Source: Flavobacterium humidisoli (GTDB lineage: Bacteria > Bacteroidota > Bacteroidia > Flavobacteriales > Flavobacteriaceae). Taken from it: a stretch of 64,000 nucleotides of DNA. Below the pieces are notes generated by a model. That model saw nothing but the letters and a program-made list of their open reading frames with translations, did no database searches and was not told the origin of the DNA. The stretch spans positions 5,456,001-5,520,000 of the forward strand of contig NZ_CP096829.1 in NCBI RefSeq assembly GCF_023272795.1. Direction: 5' to 3'. Shown in pieces: positions 50,732-59,610 of the stretch (positions within the stretch are counted from its first letter, which is position 1; every line of letters starts with the position of its first letter). Both the position numbers and the translations under genes were made by a program.

Positions 50732-52045
50732 ATGAGAACCAAGTCTTTAAAAAAGAACAAAATTAACGTAATCACTCTTGGGTGTTCAAAAAATGTTTAT
50801 GACAGTGAAGTCCTAATGGGACAGCTGCGTGCAAATGGAAAAGAAGTTGAACATGAAGCTCCTGCAGAAAAAGAAGGAAACATTATTGTAATCAATACTT
50901 GCGGATTTATTGATAATGCAAAAGCAGAATCGGTAAATATGATTTTGGAATATGCCGACAAAAAAGACAGAGGACTTGTAGACAAAGTGTTTGTAACAGG
51001 ATGTTTGTCTGAGCGTTACAGACCAGATTTAGAAAAAGAAATTCCGAACGTTGACCAATATTTTGGAACAACAGAATTACCTCAATTGCTAAAAGCTTTA
51101 GGTGCAGATTATAAACATGAATTACTTGGAGAGCGTTTAACGACAACTCCTAAAAATTATGCTTATTTAAAAATTGCCGAAGGATGCGATAGGCCTTGTA
51201 GTTTTTGCGCAATTCCTTTAATGAGAGGTTCTCATGTTTCGCAACCAATTGAAAAATTGGTCAAAGAAGCTCAAGGTCTTGCTAAAAATGGGGTTAAAGA
51301 ATTAATATTAATTGCTCAAGACTTAACTTACTACGGACTTGATCTTTATAAAAAAAGAAATTTAGCAGAACTATTAGAAGCTCTAGCAGCTGTTGAAGGA
51401 ATCGAATGGATTCGTTTACATTATGCTTACCCTACTGGTTTCCCTATGGACGTTTTAGAATTAATGAAACGTAAGCCAAAAATCTGCAACTATATAGATA
51501 TCCCACTGCAACACATTTCAGATTCTATTCTAAAATCGATGCGTCGCGGGACAACTCAAGCTAAAACTACTCAGTTATTAAAAGATTTCCGTGCAGCAGT
51601 TCCTGGAATGGCAATTAGAACTACATTAATTGTTGGTTATCCAGGCGAAACTCAAGAAGATTTTGAAATTTTGAAAGATTTCGTTCAGGAAATGAAATTT
51701 GATAGAATGGGATGTTTTGCTTATTCTCATGAAGAAAATACTCATGCTTATTTATTGGAAGACAATGTTCCAGATGATGTAAAACAAGCTAGAGCAAACG
51801 AAATTATGGAACTGCAATCTCAAATTTCTTGGGATTTGAATCAGGAGAAAGTTGGCAAAGTTTTCAGATGTATTATTGACAGAAAAGAAGGTGCTCATTT
51901 TGTGGGACGTACAGAATTTGACAGTCCAGATGTTGACAACGAAGTTCTAATTGATGCTTCTAAACATTATGTAAAAACTGGAGAATTTGTTAATATAAAA
52001 ATAATTGAAGCAACAGAATTTGATTTATACGGAGAACCTGCTTAA
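50732..52045 (+). CDS. rimO: ribosomal protein S12 methylthiotransferase RimO
   Basis: A 437-residue radical-SAM methylthiotransferase that modifies the conserved aspartate of ribosomal protein S12. The N-terminal UPF0004 domain has ITLGCSKNVYDSEVLMGQL and NTCGFIDNA. The radical SAM cluster is CDRPCSFC followed by AIPLMRG. The C-terminal TRAM domain covers about residues 370-437. CAIPLMRGSHVSQPIE is typical of RimO rather than MiaB. The start is supported by the strong promoter 20 nt upstream. Confidence 0.96.
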   Translation: MRTKSLKKNKINVITLGCSKNVYDSEVLMGQLRANGKEVEHEAPAEKEGNIIVINTCGFIDNAKAESVNMILEYADKKDRGLVDKVFVTGCLSERYRPDLEKEIPNVDQYFGTTELPQLLKALGADYKHELLGERLTTTPKNYAYLKIAEGCDRPCSFCAIPLMRGSHVSQPIEKLVKEAQGLAKNGVKELILIAQDLTYYGLDLYKKRNLAELLEALAAVEGIEWIRLHYAYPTGFPMDVLELMKRKPKICNYIDIPLQHISDSILKSMRRGTTQAKTTQLLKDFRAAVPGMAIRTTLIVGYPGETQEDFEILKDFVQEMKFDRMGCFAYSHEENTHAYLLEDNVPDDVKQARANEIMELQSQISWDLNQEKVGKVFRCIIDRKEGAHFVGRTEFDSPDVDNEVLIDASKHYVKTGEFVNIKIIEATEFDLYGEPA

Positions 52046-52086
52046 ATTTACACATAACTATTGCTAACATTAGACAAAATACTTTT

Positions 52087-52635
52087 ATGAAACCTACGCT
52101 AAACTTAATTATTTTCGTTTTCACTTTATTCTGTTTCAATACTGTTTCTGCTCAATATGGAAACGGATACTACAATAATGGTTATGGTAACGGTTATGGA
52201 CGAGGGGGCGGAATAGGCATGGATAGAAGTATGATGGCTGGTCCGCAAAGCACACCAAGCAAGCCTAAGGAAACTCCTCCTGAGCAAACTGCAGCACTGA
52301 TTGTGGATCAGATGAAACAGCAAATCAATTTAGATGAATTGCAGTCAATTGCAATTTCTAATGTTTTGGCTGATAGTATACGCGAACAAGGTATTTTATT
52401 AAAAAACGAAAGTAGTAGCCAAGATCAAAAAATTGAGCAGATAAAAGCGTTACGCGAAAGTACCGATAAAAAAATTAGCGCTTTTTTAAATCCAGACCAA
52501 GTTGAAAAGTATAAAACTTTCATGGATTCTTTAAAAGAAGTAAAAAAGACTAAATCAAAAAAGAAAAAAGATAAAGATTCTAAAGAAGATTCCAAAGAAG
52601 TAAAAGACCTTCCAGATACGAAAATTTCAGAATAA
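52087..52635 (+). CDS. exported small protein with Gly/Asn-rich head and acidic-basic tail
   Basis: A 182-residue protein with a signal peptide (NLIIFVFTLFCFNTVSAQ). A YGNGYYNNGYGNGYGRGGG low-complexity stretch precedes a predicted helical core (DQMKQQINLDELQSIAISNVLADSIREQ; LNPDQVEKYKTFMDSL) that resembles the Spy/CpxP-type LTxxQ layout. The C-terminus is almost all Lys/Asp/Glu/Ser. It is probably a periplasmic or surface protein, and function is unknown. It lies between rimO and the amidase lipoprotein gene on the same strand. Confidence 0.8.
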   Translation: MKPTLNLIIFVFTLFCFNTVSAQYGNGYYNNGYGNGYGRGGGIGMDRSMMAGPQSTPSKPKETPPEQTAALIVDQMKQQINLDELQSIAISNVLADSIREQGILLKNESSSQDQKIEQIKALRESTDKKISAFLNPDQVEKYKTFMDSLKEVKKTKSKKKKDKDSKEDSKEVKDLPDTKISE

Positions 52636-52662
52636 TCGTTATTAACTATAAAACAACGAATT

Positions 52663-53568
52663 ATGACAAAAAAGCATTTTTGTTATCTGATTTTAGCTAT
52701 TATAATTAGTTCTTGCTCTACAAATCCGTACAAGACTACAGAAAAAGCTTATGATCAGCAACTGAAAACTTTAGAAAACCAGATTACAAGCAAAGAAGCC
52801 AAAACAATTCCTGCGGTTCCACCTTTGGCAATTGACACTTCTTATGCACAACAGCTAGGAATCGTAAAAGACACTTTATCTAAAACCGGCTCTACTTATT
52901 TGGTAAACGGAATAAATACAGAATGGGTTGGTACTGTAAATTTTAATTTAAGAAAACCAAGTTTTGTTATTATTCATCATACTGCGCAAGATTCGCTACA
53001 GCAGACGATTAATACTTTTACAAAAACCAAAACTCAAGTAAGTGCTCATTATATCATTTCTGAAAACGGAAAGGTGGTCCAAATGCTTAATGATTATCTA
53101 AGAGCTTGGCATGCTGGAAATTCTACTTGGGGAAAAACAACAGATTTAAACTCTTGTTCGATTGGTATTGAATTAGACAATAATGGTTTTAAACCTTTTA
53201 CTGAGGCGCAAATTAACAGCTTACTGGCTTTGTTAACTAAACTAAAAAAGGATTACAACATTCCTACTCAAAACTTTTTAGGCCATGCTGATATTGCACC
53301 AGGAAGAAAACAAGATCCGAGCGCGTTATTTCCGTGGAAAATTTTAGCAGAAAAAGGATTCGGAATTTGGCCAGACGAAATCTTAGAACCTGCTCCCTTT
53401 GATTTTAAAATTGAACCAGCACTTAGAATAATAGGCTATAATACTAAAAATTTAAGTGCCGCAATTCAAGCTTTTAAACTGCATTATATTCAAACTGATG
53501 CAACATCAGTTTTAGATAGAAAAACCATCGATACAATTTATTCGATATATAGAAAACAGGTTCAATAA
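52663..53568 (+). CDS. N-acetylmuramoyl-L-alanine amidase (amidase_2) lipoprotein
   Basis: A 301-residue exported lipoprotein with lipobox IISSCS. The amidase_2 catalytic domain covers about residues 100-215: FVIIHHTAQDSL (zinc His), VSAHYIISENGKVVQML, AWHAGNSTW and FLGHADIAPGRKQDP (second His/Asp site). It cleaves the bond between MurNAc and L-alanine in peptidoglycan. It resembles AmpD-like anhydro-muramyl amidases, but the lipid anchor places it in the periplasm. A terminator follows. Confidence 0.92.
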   Translation: MTKKHFCYLILAIIISSCSTNPYKTTEKAYDQQLKTLENQITSKEAKTIPAVPPLAIDTSYAQQLGIVKDTLSKTGSTYLVNGINTEWVGTVNFNLRKPSFVIIHHTAQDSLQQTINTFTKTKTQVSAHYIISENGKVVQMLNDYLRAWHAGNSTWGKTTDLNSCSIGIELDNNGFKPFTEAQINSLLALLTKLKKDYNIPTQNFLGHADIAPGRKQDPSALFPWKILAEKGFGIWPDEILEPAPFDFKIEPALRIIGYNTKNLSAAIQAFKLHYIQTDATSVLDRKTIDTIYSIYRKQVQ

Positions 53569-53586
53569 ACCTCAGCAATAAAATTT

Positions 53587-53620
53587 AAAAAGCGTTTCTA
53601 TTAATTTAGGAACGCTTTTT
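53587..53620 (+). terminator. terminator after amidase gene
   Basis: AAAAAGCGTTTCT pairs with AGGAACGCTTTTT across an A/T-rich loop, and the T-run continues to about 53622. Confidence 0.83.
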
Positions 53621-53640
53621 TATTTCCATATAGTGGGTAG

Positions 53641-54067
53641 CTTCAAATAGAGAGTCAAGAACAAAGAAGAAAGAGGAAAGAGGAAAGAACAAAGAACAAA
53701 GAAGAAAGAACAAAGAAGAAAGAAGAAAGAAGAAAGAAGAAAGAAGAAAGAGGAAAGAAGGAAGAATAAGGAGCTGAGAAACTTTATATTGAAGTTTAAA
53801 ACAAACACAAAAAAGAGCCAAGAAACCCGAAACTTGGAACTTGGAACTTGAAACTTGAAACTTGAAACTTGAAACTTGAAACTTGAAACTTGAAACAACT
53901 AAACCACTCTGCACTGAAAGTGCAGAGGTTTGTTTGACCAGAGACTGAAAGTCTCTCAATTTTGAAAACTTTTTATCAAAACTAAAAAAGTCAAAAGATT
54001 ATATTTTTTCGTATTACTAAAGTACTGCAATAAATTGCAGGGTTTTAAACCCCGATCTGAGACCAAT
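53641..54067. repeat. simple-repeat zone: purine tract, 9 x 7-bp tandem, small hairpins
   Basis: This stretch, with no real gene, starts with a purine-only GAAAGAA-type tract (about 53651-53772). A 7-bp tandem follows: ACTTGGA twice and then ACTTGAA seven times, nine units covering 53832-53894. Next come the palindromes CTCTGCACTGAAAGTGCAGAG (53907-53927) and AGAGACTGAAAGTCTCT (53940-53956). Apparent ORFs on the minus strand are translations of these repeats (SSFKFQV units). Confidence 0.85.
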
Positions 54068-54122
54068 AAAAAAGCTGCCAAAACATTAGAATGTTTCGAC
54101 AGCTCCAAAAAAAAAAAAAAAA
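54068..54122 (-). terminator. terminator of porin gene plus poly-A tract
   Basis: On the minus strand GAGCTGTCGAAACATTCTAATGTTTTGGCAGCTTTTTT forms a hairpin ending in T residues. It is preceded by 16 consecutive T's (A54107-A54122 on the plus strand), a candidate slippage site outside any gene. Confidence 0.7.
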
Positions 54123-54137
54123 TATCAATCTTTATCT

Positions 54138-55232
54138 CTAGAAAGAGTATGTTGTTGCAATTAAACCATAGAAGCTTCCTCCTGTTGGCAATGCATTTTT
54201 ATCTAAAAATATATCCTCAGAAGCAGCATCGTATCTTAATTCAGGAATTATTGTAAGTTTACCAACTTTGTAATTTAAAGAAACTGTGTTGGCAAATACA
54301 CTTGATCCTGCTAAAGTTCCTAAACTTGGAGCAGCGTCTTTTGCATCAAAATATTCTATTCTGTAAGCCAATAATAATGCTGGGTTGAAAGTATAATTAG
54401 CATAACCTACCACAGAAAACCAATCTCCATCTAAATTGCTATCAAAATCATTTGTTGTTTTTGCATAAGTTGCATTTAATCCAAGAGCAAAACTATCACT
54501 AATTGTTTTAGACGCAGTTAAATCAAACTGTGTTTTATTTTCGTCTGAAACTGGAATTGTACTTCCTGGAATTGGATTACTACTTCCTGTTGTAAAATTT
54601 AAATACGCACTCCCTGTATCGCCAATATATCCTACTTGACCGATGAATGTTTTTTGGTAAGAACCTGCATCCATAGCCGATTTAAAATCTGTCGGGTTGG
54701 TTAATCCTAACATCGCAGTAAATTGACCTGAAGTATATTGTGCTTTAACCCCAGTATTAAAAAATGGCCCATAAGAAAACGCATACGACATACTGTAATT
54801 TTTGTTATCTACTGCATCTAACACTTCATATCCAATGTGGGTTCCGAAACTACCTGCCACTACCTTAAACTCTTCAGTTAAATTGTATGTGAAAAATAAT
54901 TGTTTAATCATAAATTTTGCGCTTGCATCTTTATCTGGCGTTTCATTATATGAAAATTCTGCTGCTCTTTTTCCGAAACCTAAGTCTACAAAAACAGAAG
55001 CTTTTCCAAAAGTATGACCTGCTTCAATCGACGCCATTCCTAATTCGAATGAATTCTGTGAGTTGGTAAAGCTCGTTAATCCATTCATTTGTTTTGAAAA
55101 ATCATATTTATAGTACGCATCTGCAGAACCTCCCCATGTGGTTGCTGGAGCGGTAGCGGCTGCTTCCTCTTCTTGGGCAAAGGCAAAAGAACTTGTTAAC
55201 ATCGCGGCTAAAATGTGAAATGCTTTTTTCAT
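54138..55232 (-). CDS. porin-like outer-membrane beta-barrel protein (OmpL/BBP2-like)
   Basis: A 364-residue barrel with a signal peptide (KKAFHILAAMLTSSFAFAQ). A short EEEAAATAPATT linker is followed by repeated amphipathic strands from WGGSADAYYKYDF to the terminal aromatic strand GLIATTYSF. FGTHIGYEVLDAVDNKNYSMSYAFSYGPF is characteristic of the BBP2/DUF1597 porin-like family. It probably permits diffusion of small solutes. It has no operon partner in the window, and the upstream 690 bp lacks a gene. Confidence 0.87.
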   Translation of the reverse strand: MKKAFHILAAMLTSSFAFAQEEEAAATAPATTWGGSADAYYKYDFSKQMNGLTSFTNSQNSFELGMASIEAGHTFGKASVFVDLGFGKRAAEFSYNETPDKDASAKFMIKQLFFTYNLTEEFKVVAGSFGTHIGYEVLDAVDNKNYSMSYAFSYGPFFNTGVKAQYTSGQFTAMLGLTNPTDFKSAMDAGSYQKTFIGQVGYIGDTGSAYLNFTTGSSNPIPGSTIPVSDENKTQFDLTASKTISDSFALGLNATYAKTTNDFDSNLDGDWFSVVGYANYTFNPALLLAYRIEYFDAKDAAPSLGTLAGSSVFANTVSLNYKVGKLTIIPELRYDAASEDIFLDKNALPTGGSFYGLIATTYSF

Positions 55233-55922
55233 GTTTTAATTTGGTTTTTAGTTATTAATTGATTCTGGTTAGTTAATCTTTTTATATATCTATTTTAATA
55301 GTATAAGTCATTTCTAAAACCTTGCATGCGCCCTTCAAATCATCATCATTTTCATTAGCGAATTTATTAACTTTTGTATGAGTAGAATAATTCAAAACCG
55401 CTTTTTTGACGTTTTAGACGAAGAATTACGGATTACAAAAATTAAATCTCCAATAATCGTGATTTGACATTTATAGATTATTGTTTTTGAAAATTCAACA
55501 ACAAAATTTTAAGCGTTTTTTTAATTTTTACACATCATAAAGCAAAAAATACTACAAAAACCCATAGTAATTCAATAAATAAATCAACACAAAAGACAAG
55601 TACCCCTATTTTTATAGGGGTGAAATCCAAAATATATAAAAATTAAAAAAAATAATAATATTCAAAAAACAATATAACCTTATCTTTTTACTTCAAATAA
55701 ATTCTTACAAAAACAAACCATTTAAACCCTATGCTACGCTATAAACCTCAACTTCATTTCTCAAAAAAAATGAAGAGAAAAAAAACTGTACTTGTATGTC
55801 TAATAAAGGTTGCTGGAAATTACATTTGTTCAAATATTGGCATAAAAAAAAGACGCACCTTCGAGTGCGTCCGTTTTTTGTCAATCCTATTAAATACAAA
55901 GCATTAAAATCTTTTCATGATT
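55233..55922. other. 690-bp gene-free region between porin and GH5 genes
   Basis: I see no coding region here; one frame from ATG 55730 is short and unconserved in appearance. Notable elements are the perfect hairpin CCCCTATTTTTATAGGGG (55603-55620) and the GH5-side terminator at 55843-55880. The right part is very AT-rich and holds the porin promoter somewhere upstream of 55232. Confidence 0.6.
55843..55880 (-). terminator. terminator of the polysaccharide utilisation operon
   Basis: GACGCACCTTCGAGTGCGTC has a perfect 7-bp stem with a CTTCGA loop, flanked by A- and T-runs on both sides. It lies just past the GH5 stop, so it ends the minus-strand operon. Confidence 0.88.
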
Positions 55923-56936
55923 TTAGTCCTTAAGGCGATATCCTGTCTCTTTCCAATTTGCAGGCAAATATCTTTCATAAGTCCATTGATTGTATTTTTT
56001 AAAATATTCACGGGCCTTTACGCCAGATTCTTTCAGGTCTTTATTTTTCCATTTTCCTCCCGACTTAGCAGATTTATATAAAATCGAGCAGGTTTCATCT
56101 TTATCAGAAACAGACCATAAAATCCAACTCAATTTTCTCTCCTCCATCCAATCTATATAGTCTTGCCAAGCTTGGTAATTTAATGGGCCGTCACCGGAAG
56201 CCTCCATCCCTGCAGATTCTGAAATAAAAATTGGAAGTCCTTTTTTTATTGCGGCATCAGTTCTGTCTCGTAATTCTTTCCCGTGGGTAGCGGCGTAAAA
56301 ATGCATTGTGTACATTATATTATCATACCCCAAAATAGGATCTGAAGCAGGAAGATCTATATCTTGATCCCAATGCGGTGAGCCTACCAAAATTATATTA
56401 TCAGGATCATTTTCTCTAATTACCTTAATTATCTCTTCAGAATAAGCTTTAACCTCTGCCCACGTTTCATAATCAGGTTCATTAAATATCTCATATATAA
56501 TGTTAGGATAGTTACCATACTTTTTTGATATCTTTTCAAAGAACTCTTTAGCTTCTTTCAAATTAATATTATGGGTATGCCAATCAACAATCACATACAT
56601 ATCCTCTTTTATTGCTCCTTTAATAACGGCTTCTATTTTCTTTTTTGAAAATTCTGGATTCTTCATATACGAATACTCACCAAGCTCCACTCCTAATGCA
56701 GCACGAACAATGTTGCAATTAAAATCTTTTCTTAACCAACTTACTGCCTTTTTATTGTAAAATCTTGGCCACATACTATGCCATCCAAAACTCATTCCTC
56801 TTAAAACAATTGGCTCTTTATTTTTATTTACTAATTGCGTACCATTTACACTAAGTTTTCCATGTGTCTCCACCTGAGCATTTGAAAATGAAAACCCCAA
56901 CATAAAAACAAGCGCTAAAATTTTACTCACCTTCAT
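55923..56936 (-). CDS. GH5-family endo-beta-1,4-glycanase
   Basis: A 337-residue secreted glycoside hydrolase family 5 enzyme. A signal peptide (KVSKILALVFMLGFSFSNAQ) is followed by GKLSVNGTQLVNKNKEPIVLRGMSFG, the family's start. DWHTHN is present, the acid/base Glu is in IIYEIFNEPDYE and the nucleophile Glu in FISESAG. The pattern is closest to subfamily GH5_2 cellulases, though mannan-active relatives exist. It is the last gene of the PUL and has no T9SS tail, so it may be periplasmic. Confidence 0.93.
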   Translation of the reverse strand: MKVSKILALVFMLGFSFSNAQVETHGKLSVNGTQLVNKNKEPIVLRGMSFGWHSMWPRFYNKKAVSWLRKDFNCNIVRAALGVELGEYSYMKNPEFSKKKIEAVIKGAIKEDMYVIVDWHTHNINLKEAKEFFEKISKKYGNYPNIIYEIFNEPDYETWAEVKAYSEEIIKVIRENDPDNIILVGSPHWDQDIDLPASDPILGYDNIMYTMHFYAATHGKELRDRTDAAIKKGLPIFISESAGMEASGDGPLNYQAWQDYIDWMEERKLSWILWSVSDKDETCSILYKSAKSGGKWKNKDLKESGVKAREYFKKYNQWTYERYLPANWKETGYRLKD

Positions 56937-56948
56937 AATCAGTTAGAT

Positions 56949-58181
56949 TTAAGGAATTAACTTTAAAGTAATCACATCATGAGGAGCTATTTCAGCCGTA
57001 AAAGCCTTTTTTGTATTTCCGATTTCTTTGTTTTTCCAAAGGTCTTTTATTTTGAAAATTGTCTTATCAAAATCGGCTTCATAACCAAAATCAGCATCTT
57101 TGATATTGTTTTTCTTCCAATCGAAATATACTTTTTTTGAAGTTTCGGTTCTATTGACAAAGCTTACTGCCCATGCTCCATCAGAAAGTGGTTTTACCCA
57201 TACTTCCACTCCATCTAAAATTGCATATTTAAAACCTTGAATTCCAAGCTTATCTTGATTTACAGAAAGCAATTCTTTATTGGTTAAAATTGCCAAAGTT
57301 TCTTTAGACATTTTACGATAATCGTTTCCTGTAAATAAAGGAGAAGAAAGCATACACCACATTGCGAAATGCGTTTTATCTTCGGTATCATTCATTTCAT
57401 TTCCAACTTCCATCATATCAAAATCATTCCAATGATCTGGACCTGAATATTTACGAATATCTTTTCTCATATCAGCAATTTTCATGAATCCCCAAGATGA
57501 CCAATTTTCAGGATGTTTGAATTCGCAGTCAAAACAAGGATAAATATCTCCTGAAATTCTCCAAAGATTTCCAACTGGTTTTCCCCATTCCCACGGCTGA
57601 TTATCTCCCCATTCGCAAAGACTAAAAACAATTGGTCTTCCAGCTGTTTTTAAGGCATTACTCATTGTGGTGTAAGCTTCTTTGGCCGTGATCCCTTCTG
57701 TATTACACCAGTCGTATTTCAAGAAATCAATTCCGAGTTTTGCATAAAATCTAGCATCTTGATATTCGTAACCTCTTGTTCCAGGATAACCTGCGCAAGT
57801 TTTTGTTCCAGCACAATTATACAATCCGAACTTTAAACCTTTATTGTGAACATACTCTATAAGCGCTTTCATTCCGCTTGGAAATTTTTCTGGATCAGGT
57901 ACTAAATCACCGTTTGTGTCACGCTCGTGCGTCATCCATCCGTCATCTAAAACAATATAATTATAACCCGCCGCTGCCAAACCAGAAGAAACCATGATAT
58001 CGGCCGTTTCTTTTACTAACTTTTCATCAATATTAGTGGCAAACGTATTCCATGAATTCCACCCCATTGGCGGTGTCATTGCAAGACCATCAAATTTTCC
58101 ACCTTGCTGTTTATGAGTATTCCCTTGACCGAAAGCAAAACTTGAAATACCGAGAAGAAGTCCTAAAACTATTTTTTTCAT
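56949..58181 (-). CDS. alpha-galactosidase, GH27 family
   Basis: A 410-residue secreted enzyme that removes terminal alpha-1,6-linked galactose. After a signal peptide (KKIVLGLLLGISSFAFGQ) come the GH27 motifs MGWNSWNTF, DDGW, LKYDWCN (nucleophile Asp) and WRISGDIYPCF (acid/base Asp). A C-terminal beta domain covers about residues 310-410. Its product would expose the backbone for the GH5 enzyme encoded 12 bp downstream. Length and start are normal. Confidence 0.95.
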   Translation of the reverse strand: MKKIVLGLLLGISSFAFGQGNTHKQQGGKFDGLAMTPPMGWNSWNTFATNIDEKLVKETADIMVSSGLAAAGYNYIVLDDGWMTHERDTNGDLVPDPEKFPSGMKALIEYVHNKGLKFGLYNCAGTKTCAGYPGTRGYEYQDARFYAKLGIDFLKYDWCNTEGITAKEAYTTMSNALKTAGRPIVFSLCEWGDNQPWEWGKPVGNLWRISGDIYPCFDCEFKHPENWSSWGFMKIADMRKDIRKYSGPDHWNDFDMMEVGNEMNDTEDKTHFAMWCMLSSPLFTGNDYRKMSKETLAILTNKELLSVNQDKLGIQGFKYAILDGVEVWVKPLSDGAWAVSFVNRTETSKKVYFDWKKNNIKDADFGYEADFDKTIFKIKDLWKNKEIGNTKKAFTAEIAPHDVITLKLIP

Positions 58182-58210
58182 TTTTTACGTATTTAAAAAA
58201 TATTATAAAA

Positions 58211-58244
58211 AGATATTCCCTAATTTCTCAATTAGGGAATATCT
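58211..58244 (-). terminator. hairpin terminator inside the PUL
   Basis: A perfect 15-bp stem, AGATATTCCCTAATT with its complement across TCTC. On the minus strand it is followed by TTTTTATAATA. It lies between the fasciclin lipoprotein gene and the GH27 gene, so it may terminate or attenuate transcription before the enzymes. Confidence 0.82.
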
Positions 58245-58269
58245 CAAACTAACTCAAAAACCTATTTTT

Positions 58270-59529
58270 TTATAAAAATCCTATATCATCTATATAAAGA
58301 ATACTAGATGGAGTAATTGTTCCTCCCGAAAATTCTTGAATAAACACACTATCAAAATTTCCATCAGTTAAAAGTTCAGGATGCAAAGCTGAAATAGGAA
58401 TTGAAATATTATTCCATTGCCCTGGCACTAAAGTTACAGTCGTACCTTTAGCAGAATCGCCTGTATCACTATTTATGGTAACCATAATTTTAGTGCTTTC
58501 TGTTGGGAATATAGACATTTTGACAAATTGGTAATCTGTAGCATGCAGAAGAAGATCGGAGTGCATGAAAAGTCCGCTCCAAGCTTCTGCAACTTTTTTG
58601 ATTGCATTAGTTCCTCTGCTCACTTTTTCGGTGCTTTCCCAGGTAATGTCGCCTCCCCAGCCCCAGCCCCATCCTTTCAATGAGTCTTCGTATAATAAAT
58701 ATTTAAGCCCTATTCCGCTTGGAGCAGACACTCCAAACTCAGTTTCTACAACAATAAGCGCATATGAATCAAAATCAGCTGGAACTGTTGCTTTTATTTC
58801 TGTTTTAGAAACCGCAGTAAACGTAGCTTCAGTAGATCCGAACTTAACACTTTTAACTTTTACAAAATTCTGTCCGGTAATTGTAATAACATCTCCCGGA
58901 GAAGCCAATACTTGCGATAATCCTGAAATTACTGGCGCTGGCGGAGTTAACTCAATAACATTGCTTAAAACATTTACGAAACCATTTGTTCCGTAATAAT
59001 CTAATCCTGGAGCTTCTTTATCAGATCCGTTTACCTTTAAAACACCGTTGGTTACGTTAATGCTTAACAAGTATAAATCTGAATTTACAGCATTTGCCAT
59101 TGTAGCATAATCTCCCGTTTCTAAATAATCGGCTTCAACTCCTGCAAGTTTGCCCACTCTTTTTTTAACACCTTTAATAACGTGACTTAAAACAAGTTGC
59201 TTTAAATCTTCTACAGGAACTAGCGTAATATCTGGATATCCAAGTTCATTCACATAACCACTGGCTACCAAATAAGCATCGAAAGTAGCGTCGTTAGGAA
59301 CAAAATACGTGTAATTATCAGGTGTATTTAATGTCGATTCTAAACCCGCTAATTTTATTGCTTTTGTAAACGTAGTTAAATTACTATTTGCCTGAATTAA
59401 GCCATACGCTGTATTATAATTTTGCTGTGCTCCCCCAATATCTTCAATTTCGTTATCGCAGGAAGAAGCTGCAACAACCAAAAAGACACTTAGAGCAATA
59501 TGTTTTATTTTACTATATATATTTTTCAT
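58270..59529 (-). CDS. surface lipoprotein: fasciclin domain, IPT/TIG domain, C-terminal glycan-binding-like domain
   Basis: A 419-residue PUL lipoprotein with lipobox AASSC. Residues about 38-190 resemble a fasciclin domain: TFTKAIKLAGLESTLNTPDNYTYFVPNDATFD and LVLSHVIKG. An IPT/TIG domain (about 195-275) has APVISGLSQVLASPGDVITITGQNF. The last 140 residues form a beta-sandwich-like region (WSGLFMHSDLLLHATDY; ILYIDDIGFL) similar to the end of the next PUL lipoprotein. It occupies the SusE/F position and probably holds glycan at the surface (inference). Confidence 0.85.
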   Translation of the reverse strand: MKNIYSKIKHIALSVFLVVAASSCDNEIEDIGGAQQNYNTAYGLIQANSNLTTFTKAIKLAGLESTLNTPDNYTYFVPNDATFDAYLVASGYVNELGYPDITLVPVEDLKQLVLSHVIKGVKKRVGKLAGVEADYLETGDYATMANAVNSDLYLLSINVTNGVLKVNGSDKEAPGLDYYGTNGFVNVLSNVIELTPPAPVISGLSQVLASPGDVITITGQNFVKVKSVKFGSTEATFTAVSKTEIKATVPADFDSYALIVVETEFGVSAPSGIGLKYLLYEDSLKGWGWGWGGDITWESTEKVSRGTNAIKKVAEAWSGLFMHSDLLLHATDYQFVKMSIFPTESTKIMVTINSDTGDSAKGTTVTLVPGQWNNISIPISALHPELLTDGNFDSVFIQEFSGGTITPSSILYIDDIGFL

Positions 59530-59610
59530 AAATTCTCTTTTAGTTTTTTAATTATGGATTCTGATTAATAGACTGAACTTTTGTCGAAATCTTTATTTGA
59601 ATCCTAACCA

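Noticed and set aside
53832..53894. CRISPR array
   Set aside because: Units are 7 bp, directly tandem and without spacers; no cas genes are present.
53606..53959. Minus-strand ORFs with SSFKFQV repeats
   Set aside because: They are translations of the purine tract and heptamer repeats, with no signal for a real gene.
55730..55910. Short ORF starting MLRYKPQLHF
   Set aside because: It is short, runs through a terminator hairpin and has no supporting context.
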